DNA from: Spirochaetales bacterium
Lineage (GTDB): Bacteria; Spirochaetota; Spirochaetia; Sphaerochaetales; Sphaerochaetaceae
Length of the DNA stretch: 7,512 bases
Direction of reading: 5' to 3'
Assembly (NCBI GenBank): GCA_022771185.1
Contig: JALFCJ010000297.1
Coordinates: forward strand, 1 to 7,512
The position numbers and the translations under genes were made by a program. The notes under the pieces were generated by a model. That model was not told the origin of the DNA, searched no databases, and saw nothing but the letters and a program-made list of their open reading frames with translations. Below, piece after piece: positions 1-6,151 of this stretch; position 1 is the first letter of the stretch; every line of letters starts with the position of its first letter.

Positions 1-19
1 TTTCGGATAACTTTATTTC

Positions 20-24
20 GGAGG
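20..24 (+). promoter_or_regulatory. Shine-Dalgarno site of the 5'-nucleotidase gene
   Basis: GGAGG lies six bases before the ATG at 31, a near-perfect anti-16S match at normal spacing that fixes the start codon. The promoter must lie before the window, since only 19 bases precede this site. Confidence 0.85.
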
Positions 25-30
25 AAATAG

Positions 31-1686
31 ATGAACAGAATCAAGAGAATTGCACTGGTTATGGCAATTGCCCTCGTTAGTGTCACAATGCTCTTTGCTC
101 AGGGTGCTGCAGAAGCACTTGAAGCTCAGAAAGACATCGTCGTTCTTTATACAAACGATGTTCACTGCGCCATCGACAACAACATCGGATATGCAGGACT
201 CGCTTCCTACAAGGCTGAGATGGAAAAGGACAATTTCGTTGTTCTCGTCGATGCAGGCGATGCTGTACAGGGTGATACAATCGGTACTGTAAGTAAGGGA
301 GAGTACCTGGTTGATATCATGAATGAAGTTGGATATGACTTCTGTGTCCTTGGTAACCACGAGTTTGACTATGGAACTGATGTTCTTGCTTCTCTCTTGG
401 AGAAGGCTGATGCTCAGTATTTGAATTCAACTATCACATATACAGGAAAGGGAACAAACCTTTTGGCTGCTACCGTTCCTTATGTAATCGAGAGATATGG
501 TTATCTTGATGTTGCATTCATCGGTGTATCTACTCCTGAGTCAATCACAAAGTCTACTCCTAGATATTTCATGGAAGGTGATGAATTTGTTTATGATTTC
601 GCAGCTGGTGAAGATCTCTATAAGACAGTCCAGAGCGTAGTAGACGAAGTAAAAGAGAAGGGCGCAGATATCGTCATCGTCATCTCTCACCTTGGTGTTG
701 AAGAAGGAAGTGAGCCAAACAGAGCTACAGACCTCATTGCCAACACAACAGGTATAGACGCAGTCATCGATGGCCACTCACACACAACAGCTCCATGCGA
801 ACTCGTTGCAAATAAGAGCGGAAAGAAGGTTGTCTATACACAGACAGGAACAAAGCTCAACAACATCGGAAAGCTTACTATCAGCAAGGATGGTTCCATC
901 AAGGCTGAGCTCGTAAGTGAAGCAGAAAAGGATGCTGAAGTAACAGCATTCATCGAAGGTCTCAAGGGTGAATATGAATCCCTCGTAAATACAGTAGTCG
1001 CTCACACAGCAGTAGAGCTTTCTATCACAGATGAGAATGGTGTCAGAGCTGTCAGAAACAGAGAGACAGCAATCGGCGACCTCTGTGCAGATGCTTACAG
1101 AGCTGTTGCTGATACAGATATCGCATTTGTAAACGGCGGTGGTATCCGTGCAACAATCAAGAAGGGTGACATCACAACTGCTAACATGATCAGCGTCCAT
1201 CCATATGGCAACTACCTCTGCTCTTGCTATGCTACAGGTGCTGAAATCCTTGATGCTCTCGAGCACAGCGTTGTAAATACACAGGCTGTTGCAGCTCAGG
1301 ACGGTAAGGCTGTCGGAGAAAGTGGCGGCTTCTTGCAGGTATCTGGTCTTAAGTTCACAATCGATACATCTGTTCCATCTTCTGTAAAGAAGGACGACAA
1401 GGGTCTCTTTGTTGCAGTTGAAGGCGAGAGAAAGGTTAAGGACGTTTATGTTGAGAAGGATGGAGAATGGACTCCAATCGATCCAGAAGCAACATACACA
1501 GTTGCTTGCCACAACTACATGCTCCAGGATATGGGCGACGGTTACACAATGTTTGCCGACAACCAGTACATCCTCGACAACGTCATGCTGGATAACCAGG
1601 TTATCATCACTTATATCTGTGACTTCCTCGGCGGAAACGTTGGTGAAGAATACAGTGCTCCTCAGGGAAGAATCACAATCATCTGA
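31..1686 (+). CDS. Secreted UshA-type 5'-nucleotidase / metallophosphoesterase
   Basis: This 551-residue protein is a two-domain 5'-nucleotidase (calcineurin-like metallophosphoesterase plus 5'-nucleotidase C-terminal domain), expected to hydrolyse nucleotides to nucleosides and phosphate in the periplasm. Seen in the sequence: a signal peptide (basic NRIKR, hydrophobic residues 7-22, likely cleavage after A23 in LFA-QG); metal-ligand motifs YTNDVH (D43, H45), DAGD (D77), GNHEFD (N109-H110-E111), SHLG (H220) and DGHSHT (H249, H251); then the C-terminal substrate-domain motifs RETAIGDL (344-351), NGGGIR (368-373) and GDGY (502-505). All the metallophosphoesterase motifs are intact and the length is normal for UshA relatives, so it should be active. 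Whether it prefers 5'-nucleotides, 2',3'-cyclic nucleotides or nucleotide sugars cannot be read from sequence. The terminator that follows makes it the end of its transcript; the downstream nucleoside importer and phosphorylase support a nucleotide-scavenging role. Codon use is strongly biased (AAG over AAA, ATC over ATA), suggesting high expression. Confidence 0.93.
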   Translation: MNRIKRIALVMAIALVSVTMLFAQGAAEALEAQKDIVVLYTNDVHCAIDNNIGYAGLASYKAEMEKDNFVVLVDAGDAVQGDTIGTVSKGEYLVDIMNEVGYDFCVLGNHEFDYGTDVLASLLEKADAQYLNSTITYTGKGTNLLAATVPYVIERYGYLDVAFIGVSTPESITKSTPRYFMEGDEFVYDFAAGEDLYKTVQSVVDEVKEKGADIVIVISHLGVEEGSEPNRATDLIANTTGIDAVIDGHSHTTAPCELVANKSGKKVVYTQTGTKLNNIGKLTISKDGSIKAELVSEAEKDAEVTAFIEGLKGEYESLVNTVVAHTAVELSITDENGVRAVRNRETAIGDLCADAYRAVADTDIAFVNGGGIRATIKKGDITTANMISVHPYGNYLCSCYATGAEILDALEHSVVNTQAVAAQDGKAVGESGGFLQVSGLKFTIDTSVPSSVKKDDKGLFVAVEGERKVKDVYVEKDGEWTPIDPEATYTVACHNYMLQDMGDGYTMFADNQYILDNVMLDNQVIITYICDFLGGNVGEEYSAPQGRITII

Positions 1687-1705
1687 TTGTCTCTTTGAGA
1701 AAAGT

Positions 1706-1734
1706 AAAACGGGCAGGGAAACTTGCCCGTTTTT
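1706..1734 (+). terminator. Intrinsic terminator after the 5'-nucleotidase gene
   Basis: AAAACGGGCA (1706-1715) pairs with TGCCCGTTTT (1724-1733). The stem is extended inward by G1716-T1723 and G1717-C1722 to close a GAAA tetraloop (1718-1721). The 12-pair stem, a GNRA loop and the T run through 1734 make a textbook Rho-independent terminator 20 bases after the stop codon. The flanking A/T tracts mean it might also act on the opposite strand, but I see no gene there. Confidence 0.92.
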
Positions 1735-1771
1735 CCTTGCCTTATGAAAGAACTATAGACATATTAATTGT

Positions 1772-2185
1772 ATGACAGTCAAATATGAACCTTATGGTGT
1801 ATATGTAATCGTTGAAACAGAAGACAAGTTAATTGTCGAAAATAGAAATGGAGAATTTATTCTTCCATTCTCCTATGGCCTTATGAAAGAGACTCCACAA
1901 AAGTGTGCAAGGCGAATAATCGAAGATATGTCTTTGAGCCCTCCAAAATTTATCAAGTCACTACCATATGTGGAAAGAAAGGATATAGAATCTGTTTCTT
2001 CTGATATTAGAAAAGAATGGCCTAATGGAATAAAAACAATTCCAATTTATTATTTTTTGGCTGAAATAGACCATCTTAGTGATGATTTGTTGAAAGATTT
2101 AACTGTGATAAAAAAAGAAGAAGCTCTAGGAAAAATTGAGAAGTATAGAGAGGTTTATTTGGCTGTTCGAGAAACAATAGAATAG
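1772..2185 (+). CDS. Small Nudix-like protein with a degenerate Nudix box
   Basis: This 137-residue cytosolic protein has no signal peptide or membrane segment. Residues 8-31 look like the opening beta-strands of a Nudix fold (YGVYVIVETEDKLIVENR, then EFILP). Residues 40-48 (ETPQKCARR) fit the helix start of a Nudix box (GE-T-P-x-x-x-A-x-R). The catalytic part that should read RE-U-x-EE-x-G is instead RIIEDMSL (48-55): the first Glu is Ile49, the metal-binding Glu pair is Asp52-Met53, and the Gly is lost. I therefore infer a Nudix-fold protein that is inactive or has altered chemistry, perhaps a ligand-binding or regulatory relative; the fold call itself is moderate. No Shine-Dalgarno sequence precedes the ATG. 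Codon use differs from its neighbours: six ATA codons and AAA favoured over AAG, versus one ATA seen in the far longer upstream gene. That suggests low expression or separate origin. The uninterrupted frame of 137 codons favours a real gene. Confidence 0.72.
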   Translation: MTVKYEPYGVYVIVETEDKLIVENRNGEFILPFSYGLMKETPQKCARRIIEDMSLSPPKFIKSLPYVERKDIESVSSDIRKEWPNGIKTIPIYYFLAEIDHLSDDLLKDLTVIKKEEALGKIEKYREVYLAVRETIE

Positions 2186-2206
2186 AAAAAGTATAAATAT
2201 ATTTTC

Positions 2207-2235
2207 TTTACTTTCATCCCTATCAATCGTAAAAT
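2207..2235 (+). promoter_or_regulatory. Candidate sigma-70 promoter of the nucleoside-binding protein gene
   Basis: TTTACT (2207-2212, four of six matches to TTGACA) is followed after exactly 17 bases by TAAAAT (2230-2235, five of six matches to TATAAT). Initiation would fall near 2242, which leaves a leader of about 36 bases. No clear terminator separates this site from the preceding Nudix-like gene, so read-through from that gene is also possible. This is pattern matching only, in AT-rich DNA where chance matches are common. Confidence 0.45.
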
Positions 2236-2241
2236 TAATTG

Positions 2242-2263
2242 TCTATGTCTTTTGTGGCATAGA
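2242..2263 (+). promoter_or_regulatory. Leader hairpin or dyad before the nucleoside-binding protein gene
   Basis: TCTATG (2242-2247) and CATAGA (2258-2263) form a perfect six-base inverted repeat around a ten-base loop. It ends one base before the AGGAG ribosome binding site. If the promoter at 2207-2235 is used, this stem sits at the very 5' end of the transcript, where it could protect the mRNA. Alternatively it could be a repressor operator. It is short, so chance is possible. Confidence 0.35.
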
Positions 2264-2264
2264 G

Positions 2265-2269
2265 AGGAG
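2265..2269 (+). promoter_or_regulatory. Shine-Dalgarno site of the binding-protein gene
   Basis: AGGAG stands eight bases before the ATG at 2278. This supports that start, which is followed directly by a classical MKK signal-peptide N terminus. Confidence 0.85.
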
Positions 2270-2277
2270 ATAACAAA

Positions 2278-3375
2278 ATGAAGAAAACATTGGCAATTGT
2301 TCTTATGGTTCTTTGCGTTTTCTCAGCTTTTGCTCAGGGCGCAACAGAGGGAACAACAGCAACAGACGACCAGATTAAGGTTGTACTTTTGACAGATGCT
2401 ACAGGAATCGATGATAAGTCTTTTAACGCTGCTGCATGGAGAGGAATCCTTTCTTTCTATGGCGATAACGGCGCAGGAAGAGGAACACTTTATGAGAACA
2501 TCACAGCTCAGACATCTGATGACTATGTTCCAAACCTCAAGAACGCAGCTGAAGCAGATTGGGATCTCATCATCACAACTGGTTTCACATGGGGCGATGC
2601 ACTTGCAGAAGTTGCAGCACTCTATCCAGATCAGAAGTTCATCATCGTTGATGTAGACTACCTCCCACAGACAGAGAACCTCATCCAGTACATCTATGAA
2701 GAGGAGCAGGGTTCTTACCTCGTTGGTGTTGCAGCAGCTACACAGGCTAAGCTTGACGGCATCGCTAATCCTAAGTTTGGATTCGTGGGTGGTGTTGCAG
2801 GTGCTACAATCACAAAGTTCGAGATCGGTTACATCGAAGGCGTAAAGAGTGTTTACCCAGATGCTGAAATCGTTGACTACTACGTAAACAACTGGGGTGA
2901 CCCAGCTAGTGCAAAGACAGCTGCAAAGTCTATGTATGACAGTGGCGTCTATTGCATCTTCGCAGCAGCAGGTGGAAGCGGACTTGGTGTAATCAACCAG
3001 GCTAAGGAAGAAAGATTGGCTGGAAAGAACGTCTGGGCTATCGGTGTCGACTCTGACCAGTATGAAGACGGTGTCTATGCTGAAGGTAAGTCTGCTGTCC
3101 TCACATCTATGATCAAGGTTGTTGAAAACTCAACTCTCGATGCCCTCTCAAAGGTTAAGGAAGGCACATGGAAGGGTGGAGTCGTAACTCAGAATATGGC
3201 TAACGCAGGTGTTGGATATGCAACAACAAACGCAGAGCTCAAGGCTGAAGCTAAGGCTGCTGCAGATGCTGCAAAGGCTGATATCCTTTCTGGAAAGCTT
3301 GTTGTCGACAAGACATATGCAGCTGCAAAGGCTAAGGGCGTTGCTCCTCTTGGACTCGGTGCAATCGACGACTGA
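2278..3375 (+). CDS. Bmp/PnrA-family nucleoside-binding protein of an ABC importer
   Basis: This 365-residue protein belongs to the basic membrane protein family (Bmp, PF02608 type; relatives include Treponema TmpC/PnrA and Bacillus BmpA/NupN), which bind nucleosides outside the inner membrane. A signal peptide covers residues 1-19, with an AFA-QG signal-peptidase-I site. The lone Cys13 lies inside the hydrophobic core with Leu before it, so I do not read it as a lipobox, unlike lipoprotein PnrA. Family hallmarks are in order: TDATGIDDKSFN (39-50, the ligand-loop region), the TTGFTWGDALAEVA stretch, KFIIVDVDY, EEEQGSYLVGVAAA, GFVGGVAG, an FAAAGGSGLGV stretch and IGVDSDQ. An Ala/Lys-rich helical tail closes the protein. 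It leads the transporter genes but is separated from them by 116 bases with two stem-loops, consistent with making more binding protein than membrane components. Codon bias is extreme (nearly all Lys as AAG), implying high expression. Purine preference is inferred from the adjacent deoD. Confidence 0.92.
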   Translation: MKKTLAIVLMVLCVFSAFAQGATEGTTATDDQIKVVLLTDATGIDDKSFNAAAWRGILSFYGDNGAGRGTLYENITAQTSDDYVPNLKNAAEADWDLIITTGFTWGDALAEVAALYPDQKFIIVDVDYLPQTENLIQYIYEEEQGSYLVGVAAATQAKLDGIANPKFGFVGGVAGATITKFEIGYIEGVKSVYPDAEIVDYYVNNWGDPASAKTAAKSMYDSGVYCIFAAAGGSGLGVINQAKEERLAGKNVWAIGVDSDQYEDGVYAEGKSAVLTSMIKVVENSTLDALSKVKEGTWKGGVVTQNMANAGVGYATTNAELKAEAKAAADAAKADILSGKLVVDKTYAAAKAKGVAPLGLGAIDD

Positions 3376-3392
3376 TCAGTTTAATGAATCTA

Positions 3393-3426
3393 TCAGAGGC
3401 ACGCTCCGTCAGGGGCGTGTCTTTGG
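3393..3426 (+). promoter_or_regulatory. Intercistronic stem-loop 1 after the binding-protein gene
   Basis: Bases 3393-3407 pair with 3412-3426 around a GTCA tetraloop (3408-3411). The result is a continuous 15-pair stem that includes several G-T wobbles; its core is CACGCTCC against GGGGCGTG. It starts 17 bases after the stop codon. There is no T run after it, so it is probably not a simple terminator. A 3'-end stabiliser for the binding-protein mRNA or a partial terminator fits better. Confidence 0.7.
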
Positions 3427-3473
3427 AATTTCTTCACAAAAGACCATGGAGACAGGTAGTTTGTCAAGAAATT
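3427..3473 (+). promoter_or_regulatory. Intercistronic stem-loop 2 before the ATPase gene
   Basis: AATTTCTT (3427-3434) pairs perfectly with AAGAAATT (3466-3473). After a C3435-C3465 mismatch, ACAAA (3436-3440) pairs with TTTGT (3460-3464). ACC (3443-3445) and GGT (3455-3457) could extend the stem inside the 19-base loop. The element abuts stem-loop 1 with no gap and ends just before the ribosome binding site region (3478-3486), so it could influence ATPase translation or RNA processing. Confidence 0.6.
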
Positions 3474-3478
3474 AACTA

Positions 3479-3486
3479 AAAGGTGG
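3479..3486 (+). promoter_or_regulatory. Ribosome binding site that selects the GTG start at 3492
   Basis: AAAGGTGG resembles the anti-Shine-Dalgarno target and lies five bases before GTG 3492. An alternative in-frame GTG at 3483 sits inside this site and has no binding site of its own at proper distance, so 3492 is preferred. Confidence 0.7.
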
Positions 3487-3491
3487 TTCAA

Positions 3492-5027
3492 GTGAGTGAA
3501 TATGCAATTCAGATGTTAGGGATTACAAAGACATTCCCTGGCATTATAGCCAACGACAACGTTGACCTTGAAGTGAAGAAGAATGAAGTCCTTGCCATCC
3601 TTGGAGAAAATGGAGCTGGAAAGAGTACTCTTATGTCAGTACTTTTTGGTGCTTATCCTCCAGATGCAGGAAAGATTCTGATTAATGGTAAAGAGGTCAA
3701 GATTACAGACCCGAATGTAGCGACCAAACTTGGAATAGGAATGGTCCACCAACACTTTAAGCTGGTGCATAACTACACCGTAACAGAGAACATCGTTCTA
3801 GGTAGGGAACCAAGAAACAAGGCTGGTATTCTTTCTTTGAAGGACGCGGAGAAAAGAGTTGCAGAGCTTAGCGACAAGTATGGTCTTCAAGTTGACCCAA
3901 GAGCAAAGATTGACGATATTACAGTCGGTCAGCAGCAGAGAGTCGAGATTCTGAAGACTCTGTATTCAGACTCCGACATCATTATCTTGGATGAACCTAC
4001 AGCTGTTTTGACACCACAGGAAATCGACGAGTTGATGGAAATTATTAGAACTCTCAAAAAAGAGGGTAAGACTATAGTAATCATCACTCATAAACTGAAA
4101 GAAATTATGGCCGTTGCAGACAGATGTACTGTCCTCAGACGTGGAAAGTATATCGGAACCATCGATATTACTCCTGAAACAAACGAGCAGGAGCTTGCTA
4201 CCATGATGGTAGGACGCCCTGTCAAGTTTGATATAGACAAGGCTCCATGTAAGCCAGGAAAGGTGGCTTTGGAGATAAAAGACATTACTGTCAACGATAG
4301 TCTGGGAGTCGCCAAGGTAAAGGATCTTTCCCTTTCTGTCAGAGAAGGAGAGATTGTAGGTATTGCAGGTGTAGACGGTAACGGACAGACGGAACTTCTT
4401 TATGCTCTCTCAGGCCTATCAAAAGTAGAGAAAGGTCATATCATTATGGATGGAGAGGATATTACCAACCTTACTATCAAGGAAAGAATAGAGAAGGGCT
4501 TGGGACATATTCCTGAAGACAGACAGAAGCATGGACTTGTCGGTGGTTTTACAGTTGCAGAGAATACTGTACTCAAGAACTACTACACAGACACCTATAC
4601 AGGGAAGATGGGCGTTCTGAAATATGACAAGATCAGAGAAAACTCCGATTCACTTATAGACCAGTTCGACATTCGTTCCGGACAGGGGTCAGATACTCCG
4701 GCTGGATCACTAAGTGGTGGAAACCAGCAGAAAGTAATCGTTGCTCGTGAGATTTCCCTTTCCCCGAAAGTTCTTCTTGTCGCACAGCCTACCCGTGGTT
4801 TGGACGTAGGTGCAATTGAATACATCAGAAAGAGACTTGTTGCAGAAAGAGACAAAGGCAAGGCTATTCTTCTTGTTTCTTTTGAACTTGACGAGATTAT
4901 GAACCTTTGCGACAGAATTGCTGCAATCTCCAAAGGGCAGATCGTGGGAATCTTTAATGAAGGCGAAAAGACATCCGCTGAAATTGGTCTCATGATGGCA
5001 GGCGTTAAATCCAAGGAGGCCCAGTAA
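3492..5027 (+). CDS. Nucleoside ABC importer ATPase with two fused ABC domains
   Basis: The 511-residue cytosolic ATPase powers nucleoside import; relatives are Bacillus YufO/NupO, streptococcal NupA and, more distantly, RbsA/MglA. Domain 1 has Walker A GENGAGKST (38-46), Q-loop Gln87, an eroded signature TVGQQQ (144-149), Walker B IIILDE (163-168) and switch His200. Domain 2 has a changed Walker A, GVDGNGQT (293-300, Gln299 for Lys), an intact signature LSGGNQQ (407-413), a Walker B ending VAQ (430-432, no Asp-Glu) and Phe464 where the switch His should be. One composite ATP site (Walker motifs of domain 1 with the signature of domain 2) is thus complete and the other is dead, as is usual in this subfamily. 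Start: GTG 3492, because the ribosome binding site covers the alternative GTG at 3483. The stop overlaps the next start by one base (TAATG), so translation is coupled. Confidence 0.93.
   Translation: MSEYAIQMLGITKTFPGIIANDNVDLEVKKNEVLAILGENGAGKSTLMSVLFGAYPPDAGKILINGKEVKITDPNVATKLGIGMVHQHFKLVHNYTVTENIVLGREPRNKAGILSLKDAEKRVAELSDKYGLQVDPRAKIDDITVGQQQRVEILKTLYSDSDIIILDEPTAVLTPQEIDELMEIIRTLKKEGKTIVIITHKLKEIMAVADRCTVLRRGKYIGTIDITPETNEQELATMMVGRPVKFDIDKAPCKPGKVALEIKDITVNDSLGVAKVKDLSLSVREGEIVGIAGVDGNGQTELLYALSGLSKVEKGHIIMDGEDITNLTIKERIEKGLGHIPEDRQKHGLVGGFTVAENTVLKNYYTDTYTGKMGVLKYDKIRENSDSLIDQFDIRSGQGSDTPAGSLSGGNQQKVIVAREISLSPKVLLVAQPTRGLDVGAIEYIRKRLVAERDKGKAILLVSFELDEIMNLCDRIAAISKGQIVGIFNEGEKTSAEIGLMMAGVKSKEAQ
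5013..5019 (+). promoter_or_regulatory. Shine-Dalgarno site of permease 1
   Basis: AAGGAGG, inside the last codons of the ATPase gene, lies seven bases before ATG 5027. Its strength and the TAATG junction support coupled translation. Confidence 0.85.
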
Positions 5028-6151
5028 TGGTGAAGAAATTGGAGAAAAAGAAAGAAAAAGTACCATTTATCGATTGGTTCCTGGCCTCCAATGGTGCAAC
5101 CAGTGTTGCCGTAGTCATGTTGGGATTTTTGGCAGGTGTCATTCTTCTTTTATGTATAGGAAAGAGTCCTGCAGGACTGTTTAAAGCTATTGGTCAATCT
5201 ATGTTTGGCAAGGCTGGAAAGAATGGAAGTTGGAACTTCAGAACTATAGGTGACACCCTTATGTTCTCAGTCCCTTATGTTCTTTGCGGTCTTTCCATGG
5301 CGTTTGCAAATAGAGTAGGTCTCTTCAACATCGGAGCCGAGGGCCAGTATACCATCGGTATGCTTGCAGCCCATGTAGTGGCTGTCTGTGTTCCAGCTTT
5401 CCCTGGACAGTGGCTTTTGTGTATCCTTGTAGCTCTTCTTGCTGGTGCCGTATGGGGAGGTATAGTAGGATTTTTCAAAGCAAAGTTTAAAGTCAGTGAA
5501 GTTGTTGCTACTATCATGCTCAACTATGTTGCTCTCTACCTTTATCCTTTGGTTTGTCTCTATCTTCTTCCTGAGGCTACCGTAAACAAGTCTGGTAGAA
5601 CTGCAGACTTGGCTGAAACATCTCTTTTGAGAAAAGTGCTTTTTGATGGATCAAACTTCAACATCGGCTTTATTTTCATGATTCTCGCTGTTGTCGTCTT
5701 CTGGTTCATTATGGAAAAGACAAGACTTGGCTTTGGCTTGAGGGCAACAGGTTTTAACAAAGATGCTGCAAGATGTAGTGGTATCAACGATACAGGAAAC
5801 ATCACACTTGCAATGGCCATTTCAGGTGCCTTTGCTGGTATGGCAGGAGCAATCATGCTTCTAGGTTCTGTAAGATATGCCAAGATCCTTACAGGGCAGG
5901 ATAACTACGGATTCATGGGAATTGCTGTAGCCTTGGTCGGAAACAGCAAGGCGCTTGGTTGTCTTCTGGCAGGTTACCTCTTTGGTGTACTCAAGAGTGC
6001 ATATTCAATTATGCAGGGCATGGGTATTCCAAAGGAAGTCGTCAATATTATTCAGGGCCTCATAGTTATCTTCATCTCATTCCGTTCAGGTTTGGGTTTG
6101 ATCAGAGATAGAAGAGCAAAAGTCAAGGTCAGAAAGGAGGCGGAAAAATGA
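5027..6151 (+). CDS. Nucleoside ABC importer permease, subunit 1
   Basis: This 374-residue inner-membrane protein is a BPD_transp_2-type permease, matching Bacillus YufP/NupP and streptococcal NupB. A Lys-rich cytoplasmic N terminus (KKLEKKKEK) precedes about nine to ten hydrophobic segments, near residues 25-45, 76-98, 108-125, 128-150, 158-180, 212-231, 253-280, 293-320 and 335-355. The family motif FNIGAEGQ spans residues 100-107. A cytoplasmic loop beginning GLRATG (237-242), followed by NKDAARCSGIN, matches the region that contacts the ATPase in this class. A charged RDRRAKVKVRKEAEK tail ends the protein. It is the larger partner of a heterodimeric channel with the next gene, with which it overlaps by four bases (ATGA), implying one-to-one synthesis. 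Sugar versus nucleoside substrate cannot be separated from the permease alone; the Bmp protein and deoD indicate nucleosides. Confidence 0.92.
   Translation: MVKKLEKKKEKVPFIDWFLASNGATSVAVVMLGFLAGVILLLCIGKSPAGLFKAIGQSMFGKAGKNGSWNFRTIGDTLMFSVPYVLCGLSMAFANRVGLFNIGAEGQYTIGMLAAHVVAVCVPAFPGQWLLCILVALLAGAVWGGIVGFFKAKFKVSEVVATIMLNYVALYLYPLVCLYLLPEATVNKSGRTADLAETSLLRKVLFDGSNFNIGFIFMILAVVVFWFIMEKTRLGFGLRATGFNKDAARCSGINDTGNITLAMAISGAFAGMAGAIMLLGSVRYAKILTGQDNYGFMGIAVALVGNSKALGCLLAGYLFGVLKSAYSIMQGMGIPKEVVNIIQGLIVIFISFRSGLGLIRDRRAKVKVRKEAEK
6133..6140 (+). promoter_or_regulatory. Shine-Dalgarno site of permease 2
   Basis: AAAGGAGG lies seven bases before ATG 6148, inside the end of the permease 1 gene. 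It confirms the start that gives the ATGA overlap. Confidence 0.85.

Noticed and set aside
778..1512. A 244-codon open frame on the - strand inside the nucleotidase gene
   Set aside because: Its translation is very rich in Cys and Ser with no domain motif. It arises because the biased codons of the real gene (few TTA, CTA, TCA in the relevant frame) avoid antisense stops. The + strand frame has complete catalytic motifs.
1409..1747. A 112-codon + strand frame overlapping the nucleotidase 3' end
   Set aside because: It reads through the terminator hairpin and has low-complexity Ser/Thr-rich sequence; it is a frame shadow.
2184..2207. AGAAAA/TTTTCT inverted repeat just after the Nudix-like gene as a terminator
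   Set aside because: Only one G-C pair in six and no stable core. In such AT-rich DNA this is expected by chance, so I do not call a terminator here.
2186..2277. A purine riboswitch in the binding-protein leader
   Set aside because: The gap is 92 bases and the likely transcript leader only about 36. I cannot find the conserved three-helix purine aptamer pattern; only one short hairpin is present.
2314..2316. Cys13 of the binding protein as a lipidation site
   Set aside because: The residue before it is Leu and it lies in the middle of the hydrophobic core, with a good AFA-QG signal-peptidase-I site six residues later. The relaxed spirochaetal lipobox leaves a small doubt.
3209..3475. An 88-codon + strand frame overlapping the binding-protein 3' end and the stem-loop region
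   Set aside because: The composition (Gln/Leu-rich) is the frame-shifted image of the Ala/Lys-rich tail. It has no ribosome binding site and crosses the structured gap.
3483..3491. Upstream GTG at 3483 as the ATPase start
   Set aside because: It lies within the ribosome binding site AAAGGTGG itself and lacks its own site at proper distance; GTG 3492 has correct spacing.
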